From positions 186,001 through 250,000 of the forward strand of contig NZ_BMWC01000006.1 in NCBI RefSeq assembly GCF_014651035.1: a stretch of 64,000 bases of DNA. Reading direction: 5' to 3'. The stretch comes from Streptomyces lomondensis (GTDB lineage: Bacteria > Actinomycetota > Actinomycetes > Streptomycetales > Streptomycetaceae). Below the pieces are notes generated by a model. That model saw only the letters and a list, made by a program, of their open reading frames with translations, did not search any database and was not told where the DNA came from. Numbering within the stretch: position 1 is the stretch's first letter; each line of letters starts with the position of its first letter. The position numbers and the translations under genes were made by a program. Shown here one piece after another: positions 34,427 through 42,831 of the stretch.

Positions 34427-34974
34427 GATTCCTCTCTCCGTAGTGCGCCGCCGAGCAGCAGCTCGACGATCATGTGCTGGAAGTCCTTGGGGGCGCCCTT
34501 GCCGCTGTGCACCATCCAGGCGGCGGAGGCCAGCAGGCCGTAGAGCGCCTCGGTGAGCCAGGCGGGCGTCAGGTCGATGCGGAACTCGCCGCTGAGCTGG
34601 CCGCGCCGGAACAGGGCGGAGATCCGGTCGTCGATCAGGGTCCAGCCCGGGTTCTGCTCCTCGCCCTCGAACAGCTGGTTCTCGGTGTAGAGGAACGCGA
34701 GCAGTCCGGCGACGGGCTCGATGGCCGCGACCAGCCGGCGGACGGCCTCGCTCGCCGTCCCCTCGTCCAGGCGGGCCGCGTCCAGGGCGGCCCGGCACTC
34801 CTCGATGCCGAGCGACTCCAGGGCGCGGACGAGGGCGTCACGCCCGGCGAAGTGCCGGTGCAGCGTGGCCCGGCTGATCCCGGCGGCCCTGGCGACCTCG
34901 TCCATGGTCGCGGTGGATTTACGCGTCAGCAGGGCCGCGGCGGTGCGCAGCACATGGTCAGGATCGACAGCCAT
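34423..34974 (-). CDS. TetR-family repressor of the adjacent efflux pump
   Basis: The 183-residue protein has an N-terminal helix-turn-helix (TATMDEVARAAGISRATLHRHFAGRDALVRALE) and an alpha-helical ligand domain with EALYGLLASAAWMVHSG. ATG 34974 (MAVDPDHVLRTAAALL) gives the usual length; upstream codons fall within the operator. It is coupled by overlap to the transporter gene, and the palindrome 20 bp upstream is its probable operator, so it should repress the operon and be released by a pump substrate. Confidence 0.9.
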   Translation of the reverse strand: MAVDPDHVLRTAAALLTRKSTATMDEVARAAGISRATLHRHFAGRDALVRALESLGIEECRAALDAARLDEGTASEAVRRLVAAIEPVAGLLAFLYTENQLFEGEEQNPGWTLIDDRISALFRRGQLSGEFRIDLTPAWLTEALYGLLASAAWMVHSGKGAPKDFQHMIVELLLGGALRREES

Positions 34975-34993
34975 GAGACGACCATACCCCATA

Positions 34994-35011
34994 TGAGACG
35001 TCGATGTCTCA
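34994..35011. promoter_or_regulatory. Probable TetR operator
   Basis: TGAGACGTCGATGTCTCA: 6-bp arms TGAGAC/GTCTCA around a 6-bp spacer, ending 20 bp from the repressor start. The symmetry and position fit an autoregulatory TetR-family site. Confidence 0.75.
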
Positions 35012-35015
35012 CGCT

Positions 35016-35063
35016 GGGCATGCGTGACTCAGGGCATGCGTGACTCAGGGCATGCGTGACTCA
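35016..35063. repeat. Three perfect 16-bp tandem repeats
   Basis: GGGCATGCGTGACTCA is repeated three times without a mismatch (35016, 35032, 35048), just upstream of the TetR operator and 24 bp from the end of the aldo/keto reductase gene. Confidence 0.95.
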
Positions 35064-35087
35064 CAGCCGTCGGTTTTCAGTGAATGA

Positions 35088-36059
35088 CTAGTGCCAGGGC
35101 AGCTGTCCGCGCCGCTCCCAGTACGCGTGCGGTTCCTCGGCGAGCGTGGCGAGGCGGGCCAGCTGGTCGTCGTCGAGGTCGACGACGGCGGCGTGCAGGT
35201 TCGAGGCGAGCTGGGTGGTGGTGGCCGCGCCGGAGAGGACGACGCCGGCCCAGGGCTGACGGAGGATGACGGCGAGGGCGACGGCGTCGCAGCCCAGTCC
35301 GGTCTGCCCGGCGATCTCCTTGAGCACGTCCGGGGCGTGCTCACCGGCGAGGCGGCCGTTGGCCATGCCCTCCTTGACGATCACGGTGAGCCCGGCGTCG
35401 TGCGCCTCGGCGAGGGCGGGGGCGGCGGAGGTCTCCAGCGCGTTGTACGTGGACTGCACGGTACGGAAGAGGGGCTCGCCGTCGACCGTCACGGCGAGGG
35501 CGGCCCGGATCGCGTCCGCCTGGGCGGGGCCGCTGGTGGAGAAGCCGATGGTGAGGCCCTGGGCGGCGGCTTCCGCGAGCTTGGCGTGCAGTTCCTTGTC
35601 GGTGAGGGCCGGGCTGTCCGGGGTCACCGAGTGGATCTGGTACAGGTCGAGCCGGTCGCCGAGCAGGGCGTCGGTCTCGGCGCGCTGCCGCTCGTAGGTG
35701 GCCAGGGAGTGGTCCTTGACCTCGTGCTGCTCGGCGTCGGTGGACCAGTCGGCGGTGTAGGTGTAGCCCCACTTGCTGCCGACGACGATGTCGTCGATGC
35801 CGGGGCGGGCCTTGAGCCAGTCGGCGAGGAACTCCTCCGAACGGCCGTAGGAGCGGGCGGCGTCGAAGTAGCGGACGCCCTGGGCGTAGGCGGCGTCGAG
35901 GAGTTCGTGGGTGCGGGTGCGCAGCGTTTCGACGCTGCGGTTCTCTCCGAGGTCTTGGTCTCGGCTGAGGTTGATGTAGCCGGGGCGTCCGACGGCGGCG
36001 AGGCCGAGGCCGATGTGGCAGGTGGGGGTTGTTGCAGTGGCCAGGCGGGCGAAGGGCAT
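35088..36059 (-). CDS. Aldo/keto reductase
   Basis: The 323-residue NAD(P)H-dependent reductase has the family tetrad in context: Asp and Tyr in VRYFDAARSYGRSEEFLADWL, Lys in VVGSKWGYTY, His in DLYQIHSVT. The cofactor end shows VILRQPWAGVVLSGAATTTQLASNL. ATG 36059 (MPFARLATATTPTCHIGLG) is chosen over an in-frame upstream start because similarity to the barrel starts there. Substrate unknown. It has its own promoter region shared with nothing obvious. Confidence 0.87.
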   Translation of the reverse strand: MPFARLATATTPTCHIGLGLAAVGRPGYINLSRDQDLGENRSVETLRTRTHELLDAAYAQGVRYFDAARSYGRSEEFLADWLKARPGIDDIVVGSKWGYTYTADWSTDAEQHEVKDHSLATYERQRAETDALLGDRLDLYQIHSVTPDSPALTDKELHAKLAEAAAQGLTIGFSTSGPAQADAIRAALAVTVDGEPLFRTVQSTYNALETSAAPALAEAHDAGLTVIVKEGMANGRLAGEHAPDVLKEIAGQTGLGCDAVALAVILRQPWAGVVLSGAATTTQLASNLHAAVVDLDDDQLARLATLAEEPHAYWERRGQLPWH

Positions 36060-36175
36060 CGTCGGCTCCGTTCGGTCGGCTCCGGTGGCTTCCGAACAAC
36101 GTAACCTGCGATGACCTTCGCCCCAGAGCTCGGCCGTCACGGTGCGTCGGCGAGTGCGGGTCGTCCTCGCTTGTT

Positions 36176-36195
36176 CGCGCAGTTCCCCGCGCCCC
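36176..36195 (-). repeat. Dispersed 20-bp element, copy 2
   Basis: The minus-strand copy of GGGGCGCGGGGAACTGCGCG, 16 bp after the argH stop codon. Confidence 0.9.
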
Positions 36196-36210
36196 TTGGG
36201 TCCGTACCCC

Positions 36211-37644
36211 TCAGCCCTTCTTCTTGGCCAGGGCCCACTCGTGCTGGGTCGCCACGTCCTGCTTCACCTCGGCCAGCTGGACGGCGACCGCGCTGGGCGC
36301 CGTGCCGCCGCGGCCGTTGCGGGAGGCCAGGGCACCCGGGACGTTGAGGACCGACCGCACCTCCGGAGTGAGGTGGGACGAGATCTTCGCGAACTGCTCG
36401 TCCGTCAGCTCGTCCAGTTCCTTGCCCTCGGCCTCGGCGGCCTTCACGCACTCGCCGGCCACCTCGTGGGCCACGCGGAACGGGACGCCCTGCTTGACCA
36501 GCCACTCGGCGATGTCCGTGGCGAGGGAGAAGCCGGCGGGGGCCAGTTCCTCCATGCGGTCGCGGTGGACGGTGAGCGTGGCCATCATGCCGGTGAAGGC
36601 GGGGAGCAGGACCTCCAGCTGGTCGATGGAGTCGAAGACCGGCTCCTTGTCCTCCTGGAGGTCGCGGTTGTACGCGAGCGGCAGGGCCTTGAGCGTGGCC
36701 AGCAGGCCCGTCAGGTTGCCGATCAGGCGGCCCGACTTGCCGCGGGCCAGCTCCGCGATGTCCGGGTTCTTCTTCTGCGGCATGATCGACGAGCCCGTCG
36801 AGAACGCGTCGTGCAGGGTCACGAAGGAGAACTCCTTCGTGTTCCAGATGATGACCTCCTCGGCGATCCGGGAGAGGTTGACCCCGATCATCGCCGTGAT
36901 GAACGCGAACTCCGCGACGAAGTCCCGGGAGGCCGTGCCGTCGATGGAGTTGCCGGCGGAGCCGCGCTCGAACCCGAGGTCCTTCGCCACGGCCTCCGGG
37001 TCCAGCCCCAGGGAGGAACCCGCCAGCGCGCCCGAGCCGTACGGCGACACCGCCGTGCGCGCGTCCCACTGGCGCAGCCGCTCCGCGTCCCGGGAGAGGG
37101 ACTGGACGTGGGCCAGGACATGGTGGGCGAACAGGACCGGCTGGGCGTGCTGGAGGTGCGTACGGCCGGGCATCGCCACGTCGGGGTGGGCCTCGGCGAG
37201 GCCGATCAGCGCGTCCTGGAGCTCGGCGATCAGGCCGCCGATGACCCGGGCGTGGTCGCGCAGGTACATCCGGAAGAGGGTGGCGACCTGGTCGTTGCGG
37301 GAGCGGCCGGCGCGGAGCTTGCCGCCGAGGTCGGGGCCGAGGCGCTCCAGCAGGCCGCGCTCCAGGGCCGTGTGGACGTCCTCGTCGGCGATCGTGCCCA
37401 CGAAGGAGCCGTCTGCCACGTCCGACTCCAGCTGGTCCAGGCCGGCGATCATCCGGGTCAGCTCGTCCTCCGTGAGGAGGCCCGCCTTGTGCAGCACGCG
37501 CGCGTGGGCACGCGAACCGGCGATGTCGTACGGCGCGAGCCGCCAGTCGAAGTGGACGGACGCGGACAGCTTCGCCAGGGCCTCGGCGGGACCGTCGGCG
37601 AAACGCCCGCCCCAGAGCCGGACGTCACCGCTGTTGCTGCTCAC
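36211..37644 (-). CDS. argH: Argininosuccinate lyase
   Basis: The 477-residue enzyme splits argininosuccinate to arginine and fumarate, the last step of arginine synthesis. It opens WGGRFADGPAEALAKLSASVHFDWRLAPYDIAGSRAHARVL, and carries the fumarase/aspartase signature GSSIMPQKKNPD near residue 285. GTG 37644 has GGAG upstream. It is separate from argCJBDR but shares an ARG-box-like promoter (37678-37711). argG is not in the window. Confidence 0.96.
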   Translation of the reverse strand: MSSNSGDVRLWGGRFADGPAEALAKLSASVHFDWRLAPYDIAGSRAHARVLHKAGLLTEDELTRMIAGLDQLESDVADGSFVGTIADEDVHTALERGLLERLGPDLGGKLRAGRSRNDQVATLFRMYLRDHARVIGGLIAELQDALIGLAEAHPDVAMPGRTHLQHAQPVLFAHHVLAHVQSLSRDAERLRQWDARTAVSPYGSGALAGSSLGLDPEAVAKDLGFERGSAGNSIDGTASRDFVAEFAFITAMIGVNLSRIAEEVIIWNTKEFSFVTLHDAFSTGSSIMPQKKNPDIAELARGKSGRLIGNLTGLLATLKALPLAYNRDLQEDKEPVFDSIDQLEVLLPAFTGMMATLTVHRDRMEELAPAGFSLATDIAEWLVKQGVPFRVAHEVAGECVKAAEAEGKELDELTDEQFAKISSHLTPEVRSVLNVPGALASRNGRGGTAPSAVAVQLAEVKQDVATQHEWALAKKKG

Positions 37645-37677
37645 CTGCTGCGCTCCTCAAGGGGTACGGATGCGACC

Positions 37678-37711
37678 TGCATGATTATGCAGAGCTCTGC
37701 ATGATTCGTCA
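37678..37711. promoter_or_regulatory. ArgR operator (tandem ARG boxes) of argH
   Basis: TGCATGATTATGCA (37678-37691) and TGCATGATTCGTCA (37698-37711), 20 bp apart, so on the same helix face; the centre ATGCAGAGCTCTGCAT (37687-37702) is a perfect palindrome. AT-rich in a GC-rich genome, 34 bp upstream of argH, with a related site before argC. Confidence 0.8.
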
Positions 37712-37765
37712 ATCCGCCGCGCGTCGAGGGTCGGTTTCCGGTCAAGCGAGGGGAATTCGAAGATC

Positions 37766-37780
37766 CTTTGAACGCGCGAA
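37766..37780. promoter_or_regulatory. Motif CTTTGAACGCGCGAA upstream of the duplicated secreted protein
   Basis: A nearly identical motif (CTTTAGACGCGCGAA) occurs at 38896-38910 before the PNPOx gene. GAATTC/CAATTC lies just upstream of each. Could be a shared binding site. Confidence 0.35.
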
Positions 37781-37861
37781 ACCGCTTACCCGTACCTCTC
37801 GCCGAACGCAGGCGCCGCGTTTGTACACCGACGATCCACCGACCCCTAGTGAGGCACCCCC

Positions 37862-38794
37862 ATGTCCAGGGCTCTTCCGAAGTACAACAAGCGTCGCGTC
37901 GCGTTCATCGGCGGTGCCGCCGCGGTGGCGCTGTCCGGCACGGCGATCGCCGGCTTCGCCCTCGCCGGGGAGTCGTCCGACAGCGGCGGCACGAACGCCC
38001 GGACGCTGGCGGGCCCCGGCACCATCACGTGCCCGGACGTCACCGGTCAGCTGCCGGCGATCCCCGCTTCGGCACAGGCGGAGGTCGACCGCAACCTCGC
38101 CCAGCTGGACACCCAGATCCAGGAGGCCAACAAGCGCCTCGTCGACACCGTCGGCCAGGGCGGCCCCAACTTCGTCCAGAACGCCATCCTCGGCCCGCTG
38201 GAGGACAAGCGCGTCGCCGCCCTCAACCGCATCGAGACCGCCATCGGCCGCGCCGCAGAGAAGCCCGAGGGGCTCGAGGCCTTCGCCGCCTGCCAGCTCA
38301 ACGCCGACGGCGGCGCCGGAGCGGGCGAGGCGGCGGGTGAAGGAGCGGGCGCCGGTGCGGAGGCCGGCGCGGAGGCGGGTGCCGGTGCCGAAGCCGGTGC
38401 GGGCGCCGAAGCCGGTGCGGGCGCGGGTGCCGAGGCAGGCGCGGGTGCCGAGGAGGACGCGGGCGCCGGTGCGGGCGCGGGCGAGGCGGGGAACGCCGGT
38501 GCCGGCACGATCAGCTGCCCGGACGTCGCCTCCCAGCTGCCGGCGATCCCCGCCTCGGCCCAGGCCGAGGTCGACCGCAACCTGGGCCAGCTGGACACCC
38601 AGATCCAGGAGGCCAACAAGCGCCTCGTCGACACCGTCGGCCAGGGCGGCCCCAACTTCGTCCAGAACGCCATCCTCGGCCCGCTGGAGGACAAGCGCGT
38701 CGCCGCGATCAACCGCATCGCCACCGCGATCGGCCGCACGGCCGAGCGTCCGGCGGGCCTGGACTCCCTGGCCGCCTGCACGCTCACCAAGTGA
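37862..38794 (+). CDS. Secreted protein with a duplicated 94-residue domain
   Basis: The 310-residue protein has an N-terminal signal or anchor (RRVAFIGGAAAVALSGTAIAGFALA), then domain 1 (residues 52-145) and domain 2 (214-307), about 85 percent identical (ITCPDV, LPAIPASAQAEVDRNL, QLDTQIQEANKRLVDTVGQG, GPNFVQNAILGPLEDKRVAA). A Gly/Ala/Glu linker of about 68 residues joins them. Each domain has two cysteines near its ends (57/144 and 219/306), suggesting one disulfide each. The domain is not known to me. Monocistronic, ended by the hairpin at 38808. Confidence 0.85.
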   Translation: MSRALPKYNKRRVAFIGGAAAVALSGTAIAGFALAGESSDSGGTNARTLAGPGTITCPDVTGQLPAIPASAQAEVDRNLAQLDTQIQEANKRLVDTVGQGGPNFVQNAILGPLEDKRVAALNRIETAIGRAAEKPEGLEAFAACQLNADGGAGAGEAAGEGAGAGAEAGAEAGAGAEAGAGAEAGAGAGAEAGAGAEEDAGAGAGAGEAGNAGAGTISCPDVASQLPAIPASAQAEVDRNLGQLDTQIQEANKRLVDTVGQGGPNFVQNAILGPLEDKRVAAINRIATAIGRTAERPAGLDSLAACTLTK

Positions 38795-38807
38795 GGTGAC
38801 AGGCGCT

Positions 38808-38844
38808 GTGGCCGCCCCGTGTGAGCGCCGGCCGGGGCGGCCAC
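38808..38844. terminator. Hairpin terminator of the duplicated secreted protein gene
   Basis: A perfect 12-bp stem (38808-38819 with 38833-38844) with a 13-nt loop, 14 bp after the stop codon. Confidence 0.8.
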
Positions 38845-38895
38845 GGGCAGGCGCCCGGGGGCGGGGTCCGGCAGAGGTGACCGGATCCCGCAATT

Positions 38896-38910
38896 CTTTA
38901 GACGCGCGAA
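38896..38910. promoter_or_regulatory. Motif CTTTAGACGCGCGAA upstream of the PNPOx gene
   Basis: Second copy (13 of 15 matches) of the motif at 37766-37780, 26 bp before the start codon at 38937. Confidence 0.35.
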
Positions 38911-38936
38911 CGATCTGTCACCCATAATCGTTAGCC

Positions 38937-39524
38937 ATGGGAAAGACTTATGAGCGCATAGAAGGCCGGCTCCGCTCGTTCATCGAGGCGCAGCCGGTCT
39001 TCTTCACCGCCACCGCCCCCTTGTCCGCCGACGGCACGGTCAACCTCTCCCCCAAGGGCCTCAAGGGCTCCTTCGCGGTGCTCGACGAGCACACCGTGGC
39101 CTACCTCGACTTCGCCGGCTCCACCGCCGAGACCATCGCCCATCTGCGGGAGAACGGGCGGATCACCCTGATGTGGTGCGCCTTCCAGGGCCCGCCGAAC
39201 ATCGTCCGCGTGCACGGCCGGGGTGAGCCGGTCTTCCGCGACGACCCCCGTTTCGGGGAACTGCTCGGCCACTTCCCGGACATCGACCCGGCACAGCACG
39301 GGCTGCGCGCGATCGTCGTCGTGACGGCCGAACTCGTCCGCGACAGCTGCGGCTACGCCGTGCCCTTCATGGCGTACGAGGCGGACCGCGACCTGCACGG
39401 CAAGCGTTTCGCGCGCGAGGACGACGCCTCGCTCAGCGCCTACTTCACCAAGAAGGAGCACATCGCCACCAGCCTGGACGGACTGCCCGGGCTGCCGTTG
39501 CCGCTGCCGCCCTCTACCGTCTGA
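38937..39524 (+). CDS. Pyridoxamine 5'-phosphate oxidase-family flavoprotein
   Basis: The 195-residue protein has the split-barrel flavin fold: FFTATAPLSADGTVNLSPKGLKGSFAVLDEHTVAYLDFAGSTAETIAHLRENGRITLMWCAFQGPPNIVRVHGRGEPV. Such proteins bind FMN, F420 or haem; the real substrate is not B6 in most cases. ATG 38937 has no Shine-Dalgarno sequence, and CATAAT lies 12 bp upstream, so the mRNA may be nearly leaderless. It is 3 bp from the next gene and may be co-transcribed with it. Confidence 0.85.
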   Translation: MGKTYERIEGRLRSFIEAQPVFFTATAPLSADGTVNLSPKGLKGSFAVLDEHTVAYLDFAGSTAETIAHLRENGRITLMWCAFQGPPNIVRVHGRGEPVFRDDPRFGELLGHFPDIDPAQHGLRAIVVVTAELVRDSCGYAVPFMAYEADRDLHGKRFAREDDASLSAYFTKKEHIATSLDGLPGLPLPLPPSTV

Positions 39525-39527
39525 GGC

Positions 39528-40226
39528 ATGCGCCCCGGTGCCGTCGCCCTCGCCGTCTCCTCCCTCGTCGTGCTCGGCGCCGGGCCGCCCGCCCCCGCGC
39601 CGCCGTTACCGGCCCGGATGGCGGACACCGGCGGCGGCACCCAGCTGATCACCGCGGTGGCCCCGAAGAGGGCCTCGACGACGGGCACGGTCATCTGGTG
39701 GGACCGCGCGGGCGGGCGCTGGGTGAAGAGGGGTTCCGCACCCGCGCGCTTCGGAGCGAACGGACTCGTGGCGGGCACCTCCCGCAAGCAGGGCACGAAC
39801 ACCACCCCCACGGGCCTGTACCGCCTGCCGTACGCCTTCGGCATCAAGGCGGCGCCGCGCGGGACGGCGTACCCGTACCGCCGGGTGCACCAGGACTCCT
39901 GGTGGTGCCAGGACAACGACTCCCGCTCCTACAACCGCTGGACGGAGCCCCGTCCGGCCGACTGCCGGGCCGCCGAGTCCGAGCATCTGATCACCTACGG
40001 GGAGCGGTACGCGTACGCGCTCGTCATCGGCTTCAACTACGAGCGTCCCGTGCGAGGACGCGGCGCGGGCATCTTCCTCCATGTCAACGGCCGTGGAGCG
40101 ACGGCCGGTTGCGTGTCCGTGCCGAAGGACGCCATGCGGCGGATCCTCACCTGGGCCGACCCGGCGCGGCGGCCGCACATCGCCGTGGGAACGGAGAGCG
40201 GGAGCACGGCCGTCACCCGCCTCTGA
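39528..40226 (+). CDS. Secreted YkuD-like (L,D-transpeptidase-fold) protein
   Basis: The 232-residue protein begins with a signal peptide (AVALAVSSLVVLGAG) and a proline-rich stretch. The core has TNTTPTGLYRLPYAFG and the catalytic end IFLHVNGRGATAGCVSVPKDAMRRIL. The His-x(n)-Cys pair is there, but the usual [ST]HGC box reads TAGC, a variant common in an actinobacterial subgroup. Expected role: peptidoglycan cross-linking or trimming outside the cell. It starts 3 bp after the PNPOx stop. Confidence 0.82.
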   Translation: MRPGAVALAVSSLVVLGAGPPAPAPPLPARMADTGGGTQLITAVAPKRASTTGTVIWWDRAGGRWVKRGSAPARFGANGLVAGTSRKQGTNTTPTGLYRLPYAFGIKAAPRGTAYPYRRVHQDSWWCQDNDSRSYNRWTEPRPADCRAAESEHLITYGERYAYALVIGFNYERPVRGRGAGIFLHVNGRGATAGCVSVPKDAMRRILTWADPARRPHIAVGTESGSTAVTRL

Positions 40227-40352
40227 AGGCTCGGCGGCCGGGCAAGTGTTACCAGCGGTCACTCTGTCCGCACACGACTCCGTACGCGGCTGAACACTCC
40301 CGTGTCCCGGCACGTATCTGTGGGCCAAGGGTCAAGTCCCCACGGAGGAACC

Positions 40353-41735
40353 GTGACCACCACGCTCGCAGGCGGCCGTGCCGCCCGCCGCCAGACGATG
40401 CGCCGCATCCGCCCGCGCCGCTCCCCGGCCGTCCCGCTGCTGATCGCCCTGTGGGCGGGTGCGGCGGCCGTGCTGTGGCTGTGGTGGGACAACACACCGT
40501 CCCTCGCGGACACCACGAGCAAGATCCTGGCCGCCGGCCGGATCACGGGCCTGCTCGCCGGCTACCTGATGGCGCTGGTGGTGCTCCAGATGGCGCGGGT
40601 TCCCGCGCTGGAGCGCCGGGTGGGCACCGACCGGGTCGCGCGCTGGCACGCCATGACCGGCCGCTACACGCTCTGCCTGGTCCTCGCCCACGTCTTCCTC
40701 ACCATGTGGGGCTACGCCCTCCAGGCGGGCAAGGGGCTCGGCGACATCGTCCAGCAGACGACCGACTCCATCAACCAGCTGCCCGACATGGGCAAGGCGG
40801 CCATCGGCACCGGTCTGCTGTTCGTCATCGGGATCCTGTCGATCGGCGGTGTCCGCCGCCTGATCGGGTACGACACCTGGTACCACGTGCACCTGCTCAC
40901 GTACGCGTCGGTGTACATGACGTTCTGGCACCAGATCACGACGGGCAACGAGTTCGCCGTCGAGCCGGCCGCGAAGACCTTCTGGTACGGGCTGTACGGC
41001 GTGGTGACCGCGCTGGTGGTCTGGTACCGGATCCTCACCCCGATCCGGCTGAACCTGCGGCACCGCATGCGGGTCGAGGCGGTCATCGAGGAGACCCCGG
41101 GGATCGTGTCCGTGCTGATCGGCGGGCGCAAGCTGCACCGGATGGGCGCGGAGGCCGGGCACTTCTTCCGGTGGCGGTTCCTGGCGCCGGGCATGCGGTT
41201 CAGCTCGCACCCGTACTCGCTGTCGGCGGCGCCCCGCCCGGACATGCTGCGGATCACCGTCAAGGCGATCGGCGACCACACCTCCCGGCTGCGCGAGCTG
41301 ACGCCCGGCACCCGGGTGTGGGCGGAGGGCCCGTACGGCGCGCTGACCGCGCAGCGCCGCAGCCGCGGCAAGGTGCTGCTGGTGGCGGGCGGCGTGGGGA
41401 TCACCCCGATGCGGGCCCTGTTCGAGACGCTGCCCGGCGCGTCCGGTGACATCACGCTCCTCTACCGGGCCAACAGCACCCAGGACCTGGCCCTGTGGGG
41501 CGAGCTCGCCAAGATCGCCGACGAGCGCGGCGCGCGGCTGATGTACGCCGTCAACAGCCCGGACGGCGAACGCCCCGACATCTCCGCCGAGTCCCTCCAG
41601 CGGAAGATCCCGGACATCGGCAACCACGACGTCTTCATGTGCGGGCCGCCCGGCTTCGCGCAGTCGGTCTACGAGGCACTGCGCGGCGCGGGAGTCCCCG
41701 CCCGCCGTATCCATCACGAGTCGTTCGAGATGTGA
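40353..41735 (+). CDS. Ferric-reductase-like membrane flavohaem oxidoreductase
   Basis: The 460-residue protein has an N-terminal haem membrane domain of about six helices, with histidines in RWHAMTGRYTLCLVLAHVFLTM and YHVHLLTYASVYMTFWHQ. The C-terminal ferredoxin-reductase module has FAD motif HPYSLSAAP, NAD(P) motif VAGGVGITPMRAL and VFMCGPPGFAQSVYEALRGAGV. It should carry electrons from cytosolic NAD(P)H through FAD and two haems to the outer face. GTG 40353 has GGAGGA upstream. It is followed after 40 bp by the FMN_bind gene, its likely electron acceptor. Confidence 0.9.
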   Translation: MTTTLAGGRAARRQTMRRIRPRRSPAVPLLIALWAGAAAVLWLWWDNTPSLADTTSKILAAGRITGLLAGYLMALVVLQMARVPALERRVGTDRVARWHAMTGRYTLCLVLAHVFLTMWGYALQAGKGLGDIVQQTTDSINQLPDMGKAAIGTGLLFVIGILSIGGVRRLIGYDTWYHVHLLTYASVYMTFWHQITTGNEFAVEPAAKTFWYGLYGVVTALVVWYRILTPIRLNLRHRMRVEAVIEETPGIVSVLIGGRKLHRMGAEAGHFFRWRFLAPGMRFSSHPYSLSAAPRPDMLRITVKAIGDHTSRLRELTPGTRVWAEGPYGALTAQRRSRGKVLLVAGGVGITPMRALFETLPGASGDITLLYRANSTQDLALWGELAKIADERGARLMYAVNSPDGERPDISAESLQRKIPDIGNHDVFMCGPPGFAQSVYEALRGAGVPARRIHHESFEM

Positions 41736-41775
41736 GCGACGGGACACCAACGGCCCTTCAGGAGTTTGGGAAACG

Positions 41776-42831
41776 ATGAGGAAGAGTCACCCCGTCCGGC
41801 GTGCCGTGCTCGCCGGCGCAGCCACCGTCTCCGGGATCGTGCTGCTGCTGTCACTGAAGCCGGCCTCCGACCCGGGCTCCGCCCAGGCGGCGGGGCAGGC
41901 ACCGCCCGCGGCGGCCGGGCAGGCACCGCAGGGCGGCGTGAACGGCGCCGTCACCGGTGACGCGGCGCAGACGCAGTACGGCGCGGTGCAGGTCCGTCTG
42001 ACCATGGCCAACGGCAAGATCACCCAGGCCGAGGCGGTCCAGGCCCCCAAGGGCGGACGCAGCGACCAGATCACGGCCAGCTCCGTCCCCCGGCTCAACC
42101 AGGCCGCGGTCGCCGCGCAGAGCGCGGACATCGACGCCGTCTCCGGGGCGACGTACACCAGCGCCGGCTACAAGAAGTCCCTCCAGTCGGCCCTGGACAA
42201 GGCCAAGGCCGCGGGCGGCGCCGCACAGGGCTCGGGCAACGCCCAGACCCTGACCGGCGATGTCGCGCAGACGGAGTACGGCCCGGTGCAGGTCCGTATC
42301 ACCGTCGCCGGCGGAAAGATCACCAAGGCCGAGGCGGTCCAGGCCCCCAAGGGCGGACGCAGCGACCAGATCACGGCCAGCTCCGTCCCCCGCCTCAACC
42401 AGGCGGCCGTCGCGACGGGAAGCGCGGAGATCGACGCCGTCTCGGGCGCCACATACACCAGCGCGGGCTACAAGAAGTCGCTCCAGTCCGCCCTGGACAA
42501 GGCTCCGGCAGGGGGCGGCTCCTCCCAGGCCGCCGGGTCCGGGGGCGGCCAGGCCCAGACGCAGACCCTCACCGGCAGCGTGGCGCAGACGCAGTACGGC
42601 CCGGTCCAGGTGCGCATCACCGTCGCCGGCGGAAAGATCACCAAGGCCGAGGCGGTCCAGGCCCCCAAGGGCGGACGCAGCGACCAGATCACCTCCGCCT
42701 CCGTCCCCCGCCTCAACCAGGCGGCCGTCGCGGCCGGAAACGCGCAGATCGACGCCGTCTCCGGGGCGACGTACACCAGCGCGGGCTACAAGCAGTCCCT
42801 CCAGTCGGCGCTGGACCAGGCCGGTGGCTGA
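41776..42831 (+). CDS. Exported protein with three FMN_bind domains
   Basis: The 351-residue protein has an N-terminal signal or anchor (VRRAVLAGAATVSGIVLLLSL), a Gln/Ala/Pro linker and three nearly identical FMN_bind domains (about 57-142, 157-242, 265-349). Each ends DAVSGATYTSAGY, whose threonines (126, 226, 332) match the Dxx[ST]GA[ST] site where ApbE attaches FMN. Three covalent flavins in a row would form an electron relay outside the membrane. Linkers are Gly/Ser/Gln-rich. The ApbE gene overlaps its stop codon. Confidence 0.92.
   Translation: MRKSHPVRRAVLAGAATVSGIVLLLSLKPASDPGSAQAAGQAPPAAAGQAPQGGVNGAVTGDAAQTQYGAVQVRLTMANGKITQAEAVQAPKGGRSDQITASSVPRLNQAAVAAQSADIDAVSGATYTSAGYKKSLQSALDKAKAAGGAAQGSGNAQTLTGDVAQTEYGPVQVRITVAGGKITKAEAVQAPKGGRSDQITASSVPRLNQAAVATGSAEIDAVSGATYTSAGYKKSLQSALDKAPAGGGSSQAAGSGGGQAQTQTLTGSVAQTQYGPVQVRITVAGGKITKAEAVQAPKGGRSDQITSASVPRLNQAAVAAGNAQIDAVSGATYTSAGYKQSLQSALDQAGG

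Noticed and set aside
35016..35063. CRISPR array
   Set aside because: The units are directly adjacent without spacers and no cas genes are present; the same holds for the 22-bp and 27-bp arrays.
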